A stretch of DNA of 59,478 nucleotides from Polyangium fumosum (GTDB lineage Bacteria > Myxococcota_A > Polyangia > Polyangiales > Polyangiaceae). The translations under genes were made by a program, and so were the position numbers. The notes under the pieces are model-generated. The model searched no databases, had not been told where the DNA came from, and worked only from the letters and a program-made list of their open reading frames with translations. Positions 42,781 through 51,416 of the stretch are shown piece after piece; position 1 is the stretch's first letter; the number at the start of each line of letters is the position of its first letter. The stretch is from contig NZ_SSMQ01000077.1 in the NCBI RefSeq assembly GCF_005144585.1, positions 1 through 59,478 on the forward strand. Direction: 5' to 3'.

Positions 42781-43359
42781 TCACGTCTCGGCGGCGCGCG
42801 TGGCGTGCGGGCGATCGAGGCCCGCGGGGATCTCGTACCGCAGCTCGACCAATCCGCGGCCGAAGCGGGTGATGCCCTGGAGATCGAGCAGACCCGGAAT
42901 CGAGGCGGGCAGGAGCGGCGCTCCGCTGCCGAGCACGACCGGGACGACGCTGAGCAGGATCTCGTTCACGAGCCCGCGTTTGGCGAACTGGGCGACGAGG
43001 TGGCCGCCGCCGACGAGCCAGATGTGTTTCCCTCCGGCCGCGCGCACCATCTGCTCGTGCACGAGGCCGACGTCCTCGGTGGTGAAGCGGATGTCCCCGC
43101 CCGCGATCGCTGGCAGATCACGATGGGTGAACACCCAGGTCGGCAGGTCGGCGTAGGGCCAGGCCTCGCGGCTCTCCGCGAGGAGGAACTCGTAGGTCGC
43201 CGCGCCCATCGCCAGCGCCCCCACGCCGCCGAGGAAGGCCTTGTAGTGCGCGTCCACGCCCTCGACGCCGTTGAACTGCAGGAGCCATCCGAGGCCCCCG
43301 TCGGCGTCCGCGATGTACCCGTCGATGCTGGCCGCTACGTAGTATTGGGTCTTCGTCAT
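42781..43359 (-). CDS. Dihydrofolate reductase/RibD C-terminal-like protein
   Basis: The 192-residue product has the RibD-C/DHFR fold pattern: YYVAASIDGYIADADGGLGW at the start, ALAMGAATYEFLL, IWLVGGGHLVAQFAKRGLVN and LLSVVPVVLGSGAPLLP. These proteins reduce pteridine- or pyrimidine-like substrates with NAD(P)H. The ATG at 43359 was preferred because it opens directly with the first strand. Divergent from a WYL regulator, which probably regulates it. Confidence 0.88.
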   Translation of the reverse strand: MTKTQYYVAASIDGYIADADGGLGWLLQFNGVEGVDAHYKAFLGGVGALAMGAATYEFLLAESREAWPYADLPTWVFTHRDLPAIAGGDIRFTTEDVGLVHEQMVRAAGGKHIWLVGGGHLVAQFAKRGLVNEILLSVVPVVLGSGAPLLPASIPGLLDLQGITRFGRGLVELRYEIPAGLDRPHATRAAET

Positions 43360-43382
43360 GGGCGGAGTATGCCGAGGGATCC

Positions 43383-43399
43383 CTGACATCCCCTGTCAG
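43383..43399. promoter_or_regulatory. Inverted repeat operator candidate in the divergent promoter
   Basis: CTGACA, 5 bases, TGTCAG lies centrally between the divergent reductase-like and regulator genes. It is a natural binding site for the WYL regulator; not proven. Confidence 0.5.
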
Positions 43400-43422
43400 T
43401 GTTTTTCTGGCAGGATGCACGT

Positions 43423-44418
43423 GTGCGATCCAGCCGGCTCCTCGCGCTCCTCCTCGTCCTCCAGCAACGCCGACACGCCACCGCCGCGGCGCTCGCCGAC
43501 GAGCTCTCGGTCTCGGTCCGCACGCTCTACCGGGACATCGCGTCGCTGATGGCGGCCGGGGTTCCGCTCTGGACCGAGGCGGGCCCAGGCGGCGGCATCC
43601 GCCTCGTCGAGGGGTGGCGGACGCGCCTCGATGGCCTGACCGCGGAGGAGGCAAGCGCCCTGTTCCTCTCGGGCGCGCCGCAAGCGGTGGCCGACCTCGG
43701 CCTGGCCACGGTCGCGGTGACGGCCCGCGTGAAGGTCGACGCCACCCTGCCGGCCGAGTTGCGGGGCCGCGCCAGCCGGATCCGGGAGCGATTCCTGCTC
43801 GACGCGCCCGGGTGGTTCACGCGCCCCGAGCAGCTCGCGGCGCTGCCGATCGTCGCCGAGGCGGTGTGGGAAGGTCGTCGGCTCGACCTCTCGTATGGCG
43901 AACGGTCGACCCGCCGTCGCGTCGATCCGCTCGGGCTCGTGCTCAAGGCGGGCACGTGGTACCTGATTGCGCGGCATCGCCGGGACCTCAAGACCTACCG
44001 GATCAGCCGCATCCAACGGGCCGGCCTCCGGGCCGAGACGTTCGTCCGCCCCGGCGACTTCGATCTCGCCGCATGGTGGGCCGAATCGTCGTCGGCGTTC
44101 GACCGGTCTTTGCTCACCTATGGCTGCCGTGTTCGCCTCTCCCCGGACGCACAAAGGCACCTCCCGCGCGTGGTCCCGCACGACGCCGTCCGCCGGATGC
44201 TCGAAGACGCCGGCCCGCCGGACGCCGAGGGGGCGCGGACGGTGGACCTCCTCCTGGAGAGCGAGGAGGTGGCCGCGGATCAGCTCATGGGCCTGGGCGA
44301 CGGCGTCGAAGTGATCACGCCGGATGCCCTGCGCCATCGGCTGTATACGAGGGCGGTGCGAATGGCGCAGCGGAATGCGCCGACAGGCGCCTGCGTTGCC
44401 TCGGACGTTGTGGATTGA
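43423..44418 (+). CDS. HTH-WYL (YafY-like) transcriptional regulator
   Basis: The 331-residue product starts at GTG. The N-terminal HTH is LLALLLVLQQRRHATAAALA with LSVSVRTLYRDIASLMAAGV. The WYL domain is at about 140-220 (GRRLDLSYGERSTRRRVDPL, LKAGTWYLIARHRRDLKTY, where WYL itself reads W-Y-L). The C-terminal WCX-like extension completes the layout. Divergent from the DHFR-like gene. Confidence 0.9.
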   Translation: MRSSRLLALLLVLQQRRHATAAALADELSVSVRTLYRDIASLMAAGVPLWTEAGPGGGIRLVEGWRTRLDGLTAEEASALFLSGAPQAVADLGLATVAVTARVKVDATLPAELRGRASRIRERFLLDAPGWFTRPEQLAALPIVAEAVWEGRRLDLSYGERSTRRRVDPLGLVLKAGTWYLIARHRRDLKTYRISRIQRAGLRAETFVRPGDFDLAAWWAESSSAFDRSLLTYGCRVRLSPDAQRHLPRVVPHDAVRRMLEDAGPPDAEGARTVDLLLESEEVAADQLMGLGDGVEVITPDALRHRLYTRAVRMAQRNAPTGACVASDVVD

Positions 44419-44452
44419 CGACAACGCGAAACTGCGCGAAACCCCGGGCACC

Positions 44453-44821
44453 ATGGATGCGGCGCTCGTCGTTCGATCGGTATGGGAAGGCATGGAAGCG
44501 AGGGACTGGGACGCCGTGCGGCGCCTGGTCGCCGAGGATGTGGTCGTGACGTGGCCGCAGACGCGGGAGCGGATTCGCGGCGCGGATGCGTTCGTCACGT
44601 TGAACCGGACCTACCCCGGGGACTGGCACATCACCGTGGAGGAGGTGCTCGCCGCCGGGGATCACGCGGCCGCGCGGGTGACCATCGTCAGCGGGGCCGA
44701 CGTGTTTTACGCGAGCGGGTTTTACGTCGTGCGCGGCGGGCAAATCGTCGAGGCCACGGAGACGTTCGCCGACCCGGGCGAGCCTCCGTATGACCGCGGG
44801 CACCTGGCCGAGCGGTATTGA
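44453..44821 (+). CDS. SnoaL-like (NTF2 fold) protein
   Basis: The 122-residue product has the typical SnoaL pattern: VVRSVWEGMEARDWDAVRRL, VAEDVVVTWPQTRERIRG, and a final strand pair (FYASGFYVVRGGQIVEATET). Cytoplasmic. It lies 34 bases after the WYL regulator and may be in its transcription unit. Substrate unknown. Confidence 0.78.
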   Translation: MDAALVVRSVWEGMEARDWDAVRRLVAEDVVVTWPQTRERIRGADAFVTLNRTYPGDWHITVEEVLAAGDHAAARVTIVSGADVFYASGFYVVRGGQIVEATETFADPGEPPYDRGHLAERY

Positions 44822-44877
44822 CGGGATCCCACCAAAACTCGACGGCGAGAGGCGCCGTCCGTTACGCTGCGCCCCGC

Positions 44878-45498
44878 GTGTACCTCCCCCGAGCCTTCCA
44901 AGAATCCGATCCGGCCGAGATCCACGACTTCATCGAGGCCCACTCGTTCGGCGCGCTCCTCGTCGCAAAGGCCGACGGCGCCTTGGAGATTGCCCACCTG
45001 CCCTTCCTCCTCGATCGCCGCGCGGGGCCCCACGGCACCCTGCGCGCCCATGTCGCGCGGCCGAACCCCATCTGGAAGCTCGCCGCTGCGGGCCACCCCG
45101 CGACGGTCGTCTTCTCGGGCCCGCACGGATACGTCTCGGCGCGCTGGTACGAGCACCCGCGCGAGCAGGTCCCGACCTGGAATTACATGGTCGTGCACGC
45201 CCACGGCCGCCTCGAAGCCCCCATGGATCGAGCGGATTTGTCGGCCCTGCTCGACGATCTCTCCTCCTTCCACGAGCGCGGCGCCCCCGAGCCGTGGCGC
45301 ATGGACCACCTCGAAGACGCCTTCCGCGAGGAGCTGCTCGACGCAATCGTGGGCCTCTCCCTCCCCATCGATCGCCTGGAGGCCAAGTTCAAATTGAGCC
45401 AAAACCGATCGCCGGAGGACAGGGCGCGCGTGATTCGCGCCCTCCGCGAGCGCGGAGGACCGGACGACCTCGCCATGGCCAAACGGATTCGAGAATGA
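44878..45498 (+). CDS. PaiB-like FMN-binding negative regulator
   Basis: The 206-residue product has a GTG start. It has the PaiB pattern: YLPRAFQESDPAEIHDFIEA, FGALLVAK, LPFLLDRRAGPHGTLRAHVA, NPIWKL, YVSARWYEHPREQVPTWNYM and LSQNRSPEDRARV. Known: PaiB proteins have a split-barrel FMN-binding fold and act as negative regulators in Bacillus; elsewhere the role is unclear. Confidence 0.9.
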   Translation: MYLPRAFQESDPAEIHDFIEAHSFGALLVAKADGALEIAHLPFLLDRRAGPHGTLRAHVARPNPIWKLAAAGHPATVVFSGPHGYVSARWYEHPREQVPTWNYMVVHAHGRLEAPMDRADLSALLDDLSSFHERGAPEPWRMDHLEDAFREELLDAIVGLSLPIDRLEAKFKLSQNRSPEDRARVIRALRERGGPDDLAMAKRIRE

Positions 45499-45528
45499 GG
45501 CAACACGGGGCGCGCCCGTCGGCCCCCG

Positions 45529-46011
45529 CTATCGCGTCGAAAACGTCTCGCGGAACGCTCCGATCGTGAGGCCTTTCGGCTCGGCCACCTTCGCGGCGGC
45601 GACCTGCTCTCCGCTCCGATAACGAATGCCCACGCCGTCGTGCGCGAATTCGCTGAGCTCGACGAAGGAGCGGTCCTGCCCTTTTTCGAACACCCGCGCA
45701 TGGAAGAGCACGTGCCAAAAACCGCCCGCGTCGGGGCCGTCGTGGTCGAGCACGTCGAGGCGCATGAACTTGAGCGTGGAGGTCGCGTCCCGGATCTCGC
45801 GCAACACCTCGGCCTCGGGCCGCTTGCGGTCCTCGTGGTCGGGGTGGAGCGTGCGCAGGACGTACGCCGATTCCTTCCGCGCATACGCCGCAAAACGCGA
45901 GCGCATCAGCGTCACGGCGTCGGGCGCCTCACGCTCGCCGCGGTGATAAGGGGCACAGCACTGCGTGTAGGGCAAACCGGAGCAGCAAGGACAATCTCGG
46001 GCTGAGGCCAT
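45529..46011 (-). CDS. YchJ family protein (SEC-C zinc motif)
   Basis: The 160-residue product starts DCPCCSGLPYTQCCAPYHRG, with the CxC...CC zinc-binding SEC-C motif. The YchJ middle domain follows (LMRSRFAAYARKESAYVLRT, LKFMRLDVLDHDG, VFEKGQDRSFVELSEF). Function of YchJ unknown. The ATG just before the Cys motif was chosen over the long upstream open frame. Confidence 0.9.
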   Translation of the reverse strand: MASARDCPCCSGLPYTQCCAPYHRGEREAPDAVTLMRSRFAAYARKESAYVLRTLHPDHEDRKRPEAEVLREIRDATSTLKFMRLDVLDHDGPDAGGFWHVLFHARVFEKGQDRSFVELSEFAHDGVGIRYRSGEQVAAAKVAEPKGLTIGAFRETFSTR

Positions 46012-46248
46012 GGTGTGACGTGGCAACGTAGCAGAAGCGAGGCGCCGGGGGGCCAAACGTGCGTCACGGCGGATCGACGTCGAGCGGATCGACCGGCAAA
46101 CCTCGGGCGCGCCGCGCGAGGAGGTCCGGGACGTGGAGCCGGTCGGCGCAGACGGCGAACCGGGCGCGCCGCGCACATCGAGCCGTACCCCGTGGGCTGG
46201 GACGTCGAGGTCGGGCCGCCGTGCACGGAAGAAATGGAGCGCAGGACG

Positions 46249-48717
46249 CTAACGACGACATCGGAGGAGCACGCGCCCCTCGCCCCCTTCCCGCTCCGAC
46301 CAGGCGACGCAGACGGCCTCGCCCGATGCGGCGATCGCAGGATCCACCGATGCCCCCTCGCTCCGCGAGACCGAGTCGCCCGGCGTCGCGCCGGCTTCGT
46401 TTGGACTCCAAGCGCCGCCGACGAACCGTTTGACCAGGACCTCGCCCGACGCGCGATCGGTATACGCGACGTGCAGCGCACCGGCTTCGTCGAACGTGAG
46501 GGCCGGGCTCCCGCCGGGCCCCGGCGCGTCCCCTGCCCCGGCCATGCCCGGCGCGAGGACGGTGGTCCAGGACGAACCTTTGAAGAGGGCCACGTAAGGC
46601 GCCTCGGCCGGGTCCCACCGGAAAGCGAGGCCGAGCTCGCCGGAAGGGCCGGCCGCGAGGTCGAATCGCTCCGGGGAAAAACCGCTGTTCGGCGTGGGCG
46701 GGCTGGTCCAGGGCGGAAGAGCCACGAATCGATCCCCTTCGAGGCGCTTCGTGTAGACGACGAACGCGCCAATCTGCCAGTCGAGCATCCCCACGACGGG
46801 CCTCCCCGCGCCGTCCGTGGTCATCGCCGGCGTGATGTAGACGGGCGCGGGGTCCGAGGAAATCAGCCGGAGCGCTTGCCCCTGCTCCAGGAAACGCGAA
46901 AGGCCGAGCTTGCTCTTCGCGCGGTCCGCCCAGCCCACGACGGGCGCCCCGGATTCATCCATTTCGACGCCGAACACGAGTGTTTGCCCGGCGTGGGGCC
47001 CGCCCGGCGCTCCCTCCTTTCGCGCCACGTGCAAGATTTCCCATGAACCCCCACCCCAGCGCGCCACCACCATCGCCCCGCCGGCGGACGTGGAAAACAC
47101 CAGAAGGACCCGCCCCTCGGCATCGATCGTGAGAGCCGGGCGGAGCCCGGACCCCGGCCGCCCCGGCTCCAGCGGGAGCTCGGGCGCCGTCTCCCACGTG
47201 CAGCCCGTCCAGCGCCGCACGACGATCGTGCGTTTCGCGCCGTCCACGAGCCAAGCCACGGCGACCTTGCCCCCGCGCATTGCGATCGCTGGTGGAATCC
47301 CCTCGGCCACCCCTCGGCCGAGCCCGTCCTCGGGCTCCGCAGCTCCGCCCGGCGCGTGATAGGCCCCCGCAGACCAGATCCGCGCCGCAATCTCGCTCCC
47401 CCCACGAACCACGACGGCAGGCGGGGCCGACCCCTCGGGCAAAGCCACGGCGAGCGACCCGTGGCTCCGCGCGGGCGGAAAATCCGCGGCGCCCGGGCCT
47501 CCCGTGAGCTCGACGGGCGTGTCGTTTTCCCACGCCACGACCCGAAGCTCGGATCGTTGGCCGCTCGTATCGAGCACGGCGATGCGCGGCCGTGATCCGC
47601 CCGCGAATGCGAGGATTTGCCCGAAGAGCGGCCGATCCGCCGGCTGCTTTGCTTCCCGGGAGCCCTTTTCGTCGCTCCACCACACGTGCACCCGATACCG
47701 GAGCACGCCATTGTCGGCGGTCTGCTCGTTCCACGCCTTCCAGCGCACGTTTTTGGGGGCGAATGCGATCCAGGGATCACCCATGGAAATCGCGTCATGC
47801 TTGGGCACGAGCGTGGACTCCAGGGTGAAAGCGCTGCCAGTCCACGCGACGACGCTGATGGCCCGATCTTTCCGGAACGTGATGTAGGGATGACCCTTGG
47901 GGTCCGACGTCAAGGTAATGCTCTGCGTATGGGGCGCGCAATCATCGATGGGCCCGATTCCGGGGAACGACCACGTCACCCACGCGGTGCCGGTCCACCG
48001 GTGCACGACGGCGCGCATGGCCCCGATCCCCGGCTCGGCCCAGGCGACCAGGGGCCGGCCCTCGCCGTCCACGGCGAGCTGGCTCGGCGCGATGGGTTGA
48101 ATCATGGCAGGACAGGTGACGATCCGGGGCGGCCCGGGAACGCTGAACCCCCGGGTGGGCGGCGGCGTTTTCGGCGAGAGATCCACCACGGCGCTTCCTT
48201 CGATGCGATGGACCCGCACGCGCGCGTCCTCGAAGAAAGACACGAGCACGCGCCCCGCCGAATCACGCGTGAGCAGGACGATGCCAAACCCCCCGACGTT
48301 GCCCGCCGAAATGGGCGGCAAGTCCTGGAACCGCCCTCCTTCGAGCCTGCGCAAGCGGACGCCGGGCGCCGCGGCCCAGGCGACGACGAGCCGCCCCTCG
48401 GCATCGTACACGGCGCTCGGCGTCGCCCCGGAGCCCGCGGACGGAGAGACGACGCCGGGGCTCGGCGCGGGGGTGGCGGAGGACGGCGGCGCCGAGGTGC
48501 CGAGCGCAAACCAGGCTCGATCGGAGGGGGGTTCGGCGAGGGCGCCGGGGCAAAGGACGAGCGGACGTGGCGCGGAGGCCGCGACCGGGAGGCTCGAAGC
48601 GCGCGGCGCAGACGTCGCAGGTTGCGAGGGTTTTGCGGGCGCAGGCCCACAGCCAGCCGCGAGGCTCCCGAGGGCCAAGAAGACCAAGCGCCGGCGGGGG
48701 GAGGAGGCACGAGCCAT
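46249..48717 (-). CDS. Large surface lipoprotein with repeated beta-propeller-like strands
   Basis: The 822-residue product has lipobox LAAGC (Cys23) and an Ala/Pro/Ser spacer to about residue 100. The rest repeats a motif of about 60 residues: A-[VA]-[YT]-DAEGR-L-[VL]-V-[AV]-[WF], e.g. AVYDAEGRLVVAWAAAPG, LAVDGEGRPLVAWAEPGIGA, LTIDAEGRVLLVFSTSAGGA and MTTDGAGRPVVGMLDWQIGA. This pattern fits a sialidase-like or other beta-propeller. No catalytic motif was recognised. Probably a cell-surface binding protein. Confidence 0.75.
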   Translation of the reverse strand: MARASSPRRRLVFLALGSLAAGCGPAPAKPSQPATSAPRASSLPVAASAPRPLVLCPGALAEPPSDRAWFALGTSAPPSSATPAPSPGVVSPSAGSGATPSAVYDAEGRLVVAWAAAPGVRLRRLEGGRFQDLPPISAGNVGGFGIVLLTRDSAGRVLVSFFEDARVRVHRIEGSAVVDLSPKTPPPTRGFSVPGPPRIVTCPAMIQPIAPSQLAVDGEGRPLVAWAEPGIGAMRAVVHRWTGTAWVTWSFPGIGPIDDCAPHTQSITLTSDPKGHPYITFRKDRAISVVAWTGSAFTLESTLVPKHDAISMGDPWIAFAPKNVRWKAWNEQTADNGVLRYRVHVWWSDEKGSREAKQPADRPLFGQILAFAGGSRPRIAVLDTSGQRSELRVVAWENDTPVELTGGPGAADFPPARSHGSLAVALPEGSAPPAVVVRGGSEIAARIWSAGAYHAPGGAAEPEDGLGRGVAEGIPPAIAMRGGKVAVAWLVDGAKRTIVVRRWTGCTWETAPELPLEPGRPGSGLRPALTIDAEGRVLLVFSTSAGGAMVVARWGGGSWEILHVARKEGAPGGPHAGQTLVFGVEMDESGAPVVGWADRAKSKLGLSRFLEQGQALRLISSDPAPVYITPAMTTDGAGRPVVGMLDWQIGAFVVYTKRLEGDRFVALPPWTSPPTPNSGFSPERFDLAAGPSGELGLAFRWDPAEAPYVALFKGSSWTTVLAPGMAGAGDAPGPGGSPALTFDEAGALHVAYTDRASGEVLVKRFVGGAWSPNEAGATPGDSVSRSEGASVDPAIAASGEAVCVAWSEREGGEGRVLLRCRR

Positions 48718-48805
48718 GACGGACGAGGAGACCGCCTGCACGCCGCGCCGTCAAGATGACGTTTCCTCCTTGACCGCGCGGCGGAATTGATGCGATCCGG
48801 CTTCT

Positions 48806-49747
48806 ATGTTGCACCCCCAGGCCCGGGCCTTGATCGATTTCATGGAACGGAGCGGCTTGCCGCCGGCGTATACCCTCTCGCCGGCAGACGCGCGGCGCGT
48901 GTACCGCGAGCGCCGCGCGTTCACGCAGCCCGACCCGCCCGTGGTCGCGGAGGTGCGGGATCTCCACGCGGAGGCGCCGCAGGGCCGGATCCCCCTCCGC
49001 CTGTATCGCCCCGCGGGCACGACGACCGGTACAGCCCTGCCGGTGCTCGTGTATTTTCATGGCGGCGGCTGGACGATCGGCGACCTCGAAACACACGACA
49101 CGCTTTGCCGATCGTTCGCGAACGGCGCCGGCTGCGCGGTCGTGGCGGTCGATTATCGGCTCGGGCCCGAGCACCGGTTCCCCGCGGCCGTCGACGACAG
49201 CCTGGCCGCGACGTACTGGGTGCAGCGAAATGCCGCGGCGCTCGGGATCGAGGGGACGCGCATCGCGGTCGGCGGCGACAGCGCGGGCGGCAACCTCGCG
49301 GCTGTGGTCGCGCTCGCCGCGCGTGACGCGGGGGATCTCGGGATCACATTTCAGCTCTTGATTTACCCGGCGACGGACATGCGCCGCATCGCCCCCTCGC
49401 ACACGACGAACGGAGAGGGGTATCTACTCACCCGCGACTCGATCACGTATTACCACGACCATTACATCGACGACCCCGCGCACGACCTCGACTGGCGCGC
49501 CTCGCCGCTGCTCCACCCGAACCACGAGAACCTGCCGCCCGCGCTGGTGCTGACGGCCGGCTACGATCCGCTGCGCGACGAGGGGCGAGAATACGCCGAG
49601 CGCCTGACCGCGGCGGGATCGAAGGCGAGTTACGTCTGCTTCGATCGGCAGGTCCACGGCTTCGTGACGATGGGCAAGGTGTTCGACGAGGCGAACACAG
49701 CCGTCGCGTTTTGCGCGGCGTCGCTGCGCGCGGCCTTGTTCCGCTGA
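48806..49747 (+). CDS. Alpha/beta hydrolase, hormone-sensitive lipase type esterase
   Basis: The 313-residue product has the HSL signature HGGG (85-88) and the nucleophile elbow G157-DSAGG, Ser159. The probable triad is Ser159, Asp254 (AGYDPLRDEG) and His284 (RQVHGF). It hydrolyses short-chain esters; cytoplasmic, no signal peptide. Divergent from the large lipoprotein gene and convergent with the carboxyltransferase, nine bases apart. Confidence 0.93.
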   Translation: MLHPQARALIDFMERSGLPPAYTLSPADARRVYRERRAFTQPDPPVVAEVRDLHAEAPQGRIPLRLYRPAGTTTGTALPVLVYFHGGGWTIGDLETHDTLCRSFANGAGCAVVAVDYRLGPEHRFPAAVDDSLAATYWVQRNAAALGIEGTRIAVGGDSAGGNLAAVVALAARDAGDLGITFQLLIYPATDMRRIAPSHTTNGEGYLLTRDSITYYHDHYIDDPAHDLDWRASPLLHPNHENLPPALVLTAGYDPLRDEGREYAERLTAAGSKASYVCFDRQVHGFVTMGKVFDEANTAVAFCAASLRAALFR

Positions 49748-49756
49748 GGAATACGC

Positions 49757-51352
49757 TCACCAGGTATCGACGAACCGCCGCGCCTCCGGGCGCGCGGGCG
49801 TCGGGACCGATTTCAATCCGCGCAGGATCCAGGCGCGTGTCTCGGCCGGATCGATGACGGCGTCGAGCTCCAGGAACGAAGCGGTGTTGATGGCTTTCCC
49901 GCGCTCGTAGACGTGCGCGACCATCGATTGGAACGTCGCCTCGCGCTCCTCGGGGTTCTCGATGGCATCGAGCTGCTTGCGCATCGCGAGCCGCACCGCC
50001 CCCTCGACGCCCATGCCGCCGAACTCCGCCGTCGGCCACGCGATCGTGAAAAAGGGCGCATGGAGATGCCCGCCGGCCATGGCTTGCGCGCCGAGGCCGT
50101 ACGCCTTGCGCAGGACCACCGTGAACAGCGGCACACGCAAGCTTGCCGCCGCCACGAACATCCGCGAGGTATGGCGCACGAGCGCGGTCTTTTCGGCCTC
50201 GGGGCCCACCATGAAGCCGGGCGTGTCGCAGAGGGAGACGAGCGGCAGGCCAAACGCATCACAGAGCTGCATGAACCGCGCGGCCTTGTCGGAGGCGTCG
50301 GCGTCGATCGCACCGGCGAGGCGGTATGGATCGTTCGCGAGGAGCCCGAACGGCCGGCCCTCGATACGCACGAGCGCGGTCACGAGGCTCGTCCCGAAGT
50401 CACGCCGGAGCTCGAGCACGGAGCCCGTGTCGGCGAGTGTCTCGATGATCGGCCGGATCTTGTAGGCGCGCCGCCGTCGCTCCGGCAAGGCGTCGCGCAA
50501 AACGCGCTGATCGCCGCACGCAAAATCGGCGACCGGGCCCTGGAAAAACCCGAGATACTTCTTGGCGACGGCGACGGCCGCGGCCTCGTCCGGGGCGCGC
50601 ACGTCGACCACGCCGTTCTTGCTTTGCACGTCGATCGGCCCGACCTCCTCGGGCGTGTATTTCCCGAGCCCGCCTCCCTCGATCATCGCGGGCCCGCCCA
50701 TGCCGATCGAGCTGTTCTCGGTCGCGATGAGCACGTCGCAGCAGCCGAGCAGCGCGGCGTTCCCGGCGAAGCAGCGACCCGAGACGATGCCCACGCGCGG
50801 GACGAGGCCGGAGAGCGCGGCGAACGAGAGAAAGCTCGGCGTATCGAGGCCCGCGACGAGCGGCATGTCCGTGTCATTGGGCCGTCCCCCTCCCCCTTCG
50901 GCGAAGAGCACGACCGGCACGCGCCATTGCGCCGCGAGCGCGAGCATGCGGTCGAGCTTCTTGTGCCCCATGCCGCCCTGCGTGCCGGCGAAGACGGTGT
51001 AATCGTAAGCGAGCACGATCGTCCGCGCGCGCTCGTCGTCGAAGAGCGCGCGGTTCACGCTGCCGACGCCGCAGACGATCCCGTCGGCGGGGCTCGTCCG
51101 GACGAGCTCCTCGACCGCGTGCCGTTGCCGCTGCGCGGCCAATGCGAGGGCCCCGTACTCGACGAAGCTGCCCGGATCGACGAGGTCGTCGATGTTCTCG
51201 CGCGCCGTCCGTTGCCCGGTCTTGCGCCGCCGCGCGACGGCCTCGGGTCGGCCTGCGTCGGTGGTCGCGTGGAGGCGCGCGCGGAGCTCGGCGAGCTCGG
51301 GCCGCACCGGAGCCTCGTCCGGGCGGCCCGCGGGATCTCGGGATTTGCTCAT
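49757..51352 (-). CDS. Acyl-CoA carboxylase carboxyltransferase (beta) subunit
   Basis: The 531-residue product has both carboxyltransferase halves. N half: TARENIDDLVDPGSFVEYGA, YDYTVFAGTQGGMGHKKLDR, FAEGGGGRP, SGRCFAGNAALLGCCD, ENSSIGMGGPAMIEGGGLG. C half: FGLLANDPYRLAGAIDADAS, LPLVSLCDTPGFMVGPEAE, LRKAYGLGAQAMAGG. It transfers carboxyl from biotin to an acyl-CoA. The biotin carboxylase partner is not in the window. The IS701-family element inserted 64 bases upstream of its start may have separated it from its promoter. Confidence 0.92.
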   Translation of the reverse strand: MSKSRDPAGRPDEAPVRPELAELRARLHATTDAGRPEAVARRRKTGQRTARENIDDLVDPGSFVEYGALALAAQRQRHAVEELVRTSPADGIVCGVGSVNRALFDDERARTIVLAYDYTVFAGTQGGMGHKKLDRMLALAAQWRVPVVLFAEGGGGRPNDTDMPLVAGLDTPSFLSFAALSGLVPRVGIVSGRCFAGNAALLGCCDVLIATENSSIGMGGPAMIEGGGLGKYTPEEVGPIDVQSKNGVVDVRAPDEAAAVAVAKKYLGFFQGPVADFACGDQRVLRDALPERRRRAYKIRPIIETLADTGSVLELRRDFGTSLVTALVRIEGRPFGLLANDPYRLAGAIDADASDKAARFMQLCDAFGLPLVSLCDTPGFMVGPEAEKTALVRHTSRMFVAAASLRVPLFTVVLRKAYGLGAQAMAGGHLHAPFFTIAWPTAEFGGMGVEGAVRLAMRKQLDAIENPEEREATFQSMVAHVYERGKAINTASFLELDAVIDPAETRAWILRGLKSVPTPARPEARRFVDTW

Positions 51353-51416
51353 TGGCGCGTACAGGATCGCAGATGCGGGTCGCGCCTGTCCAGGGACTTG
51401 CGATCGGGGCGCCTAG

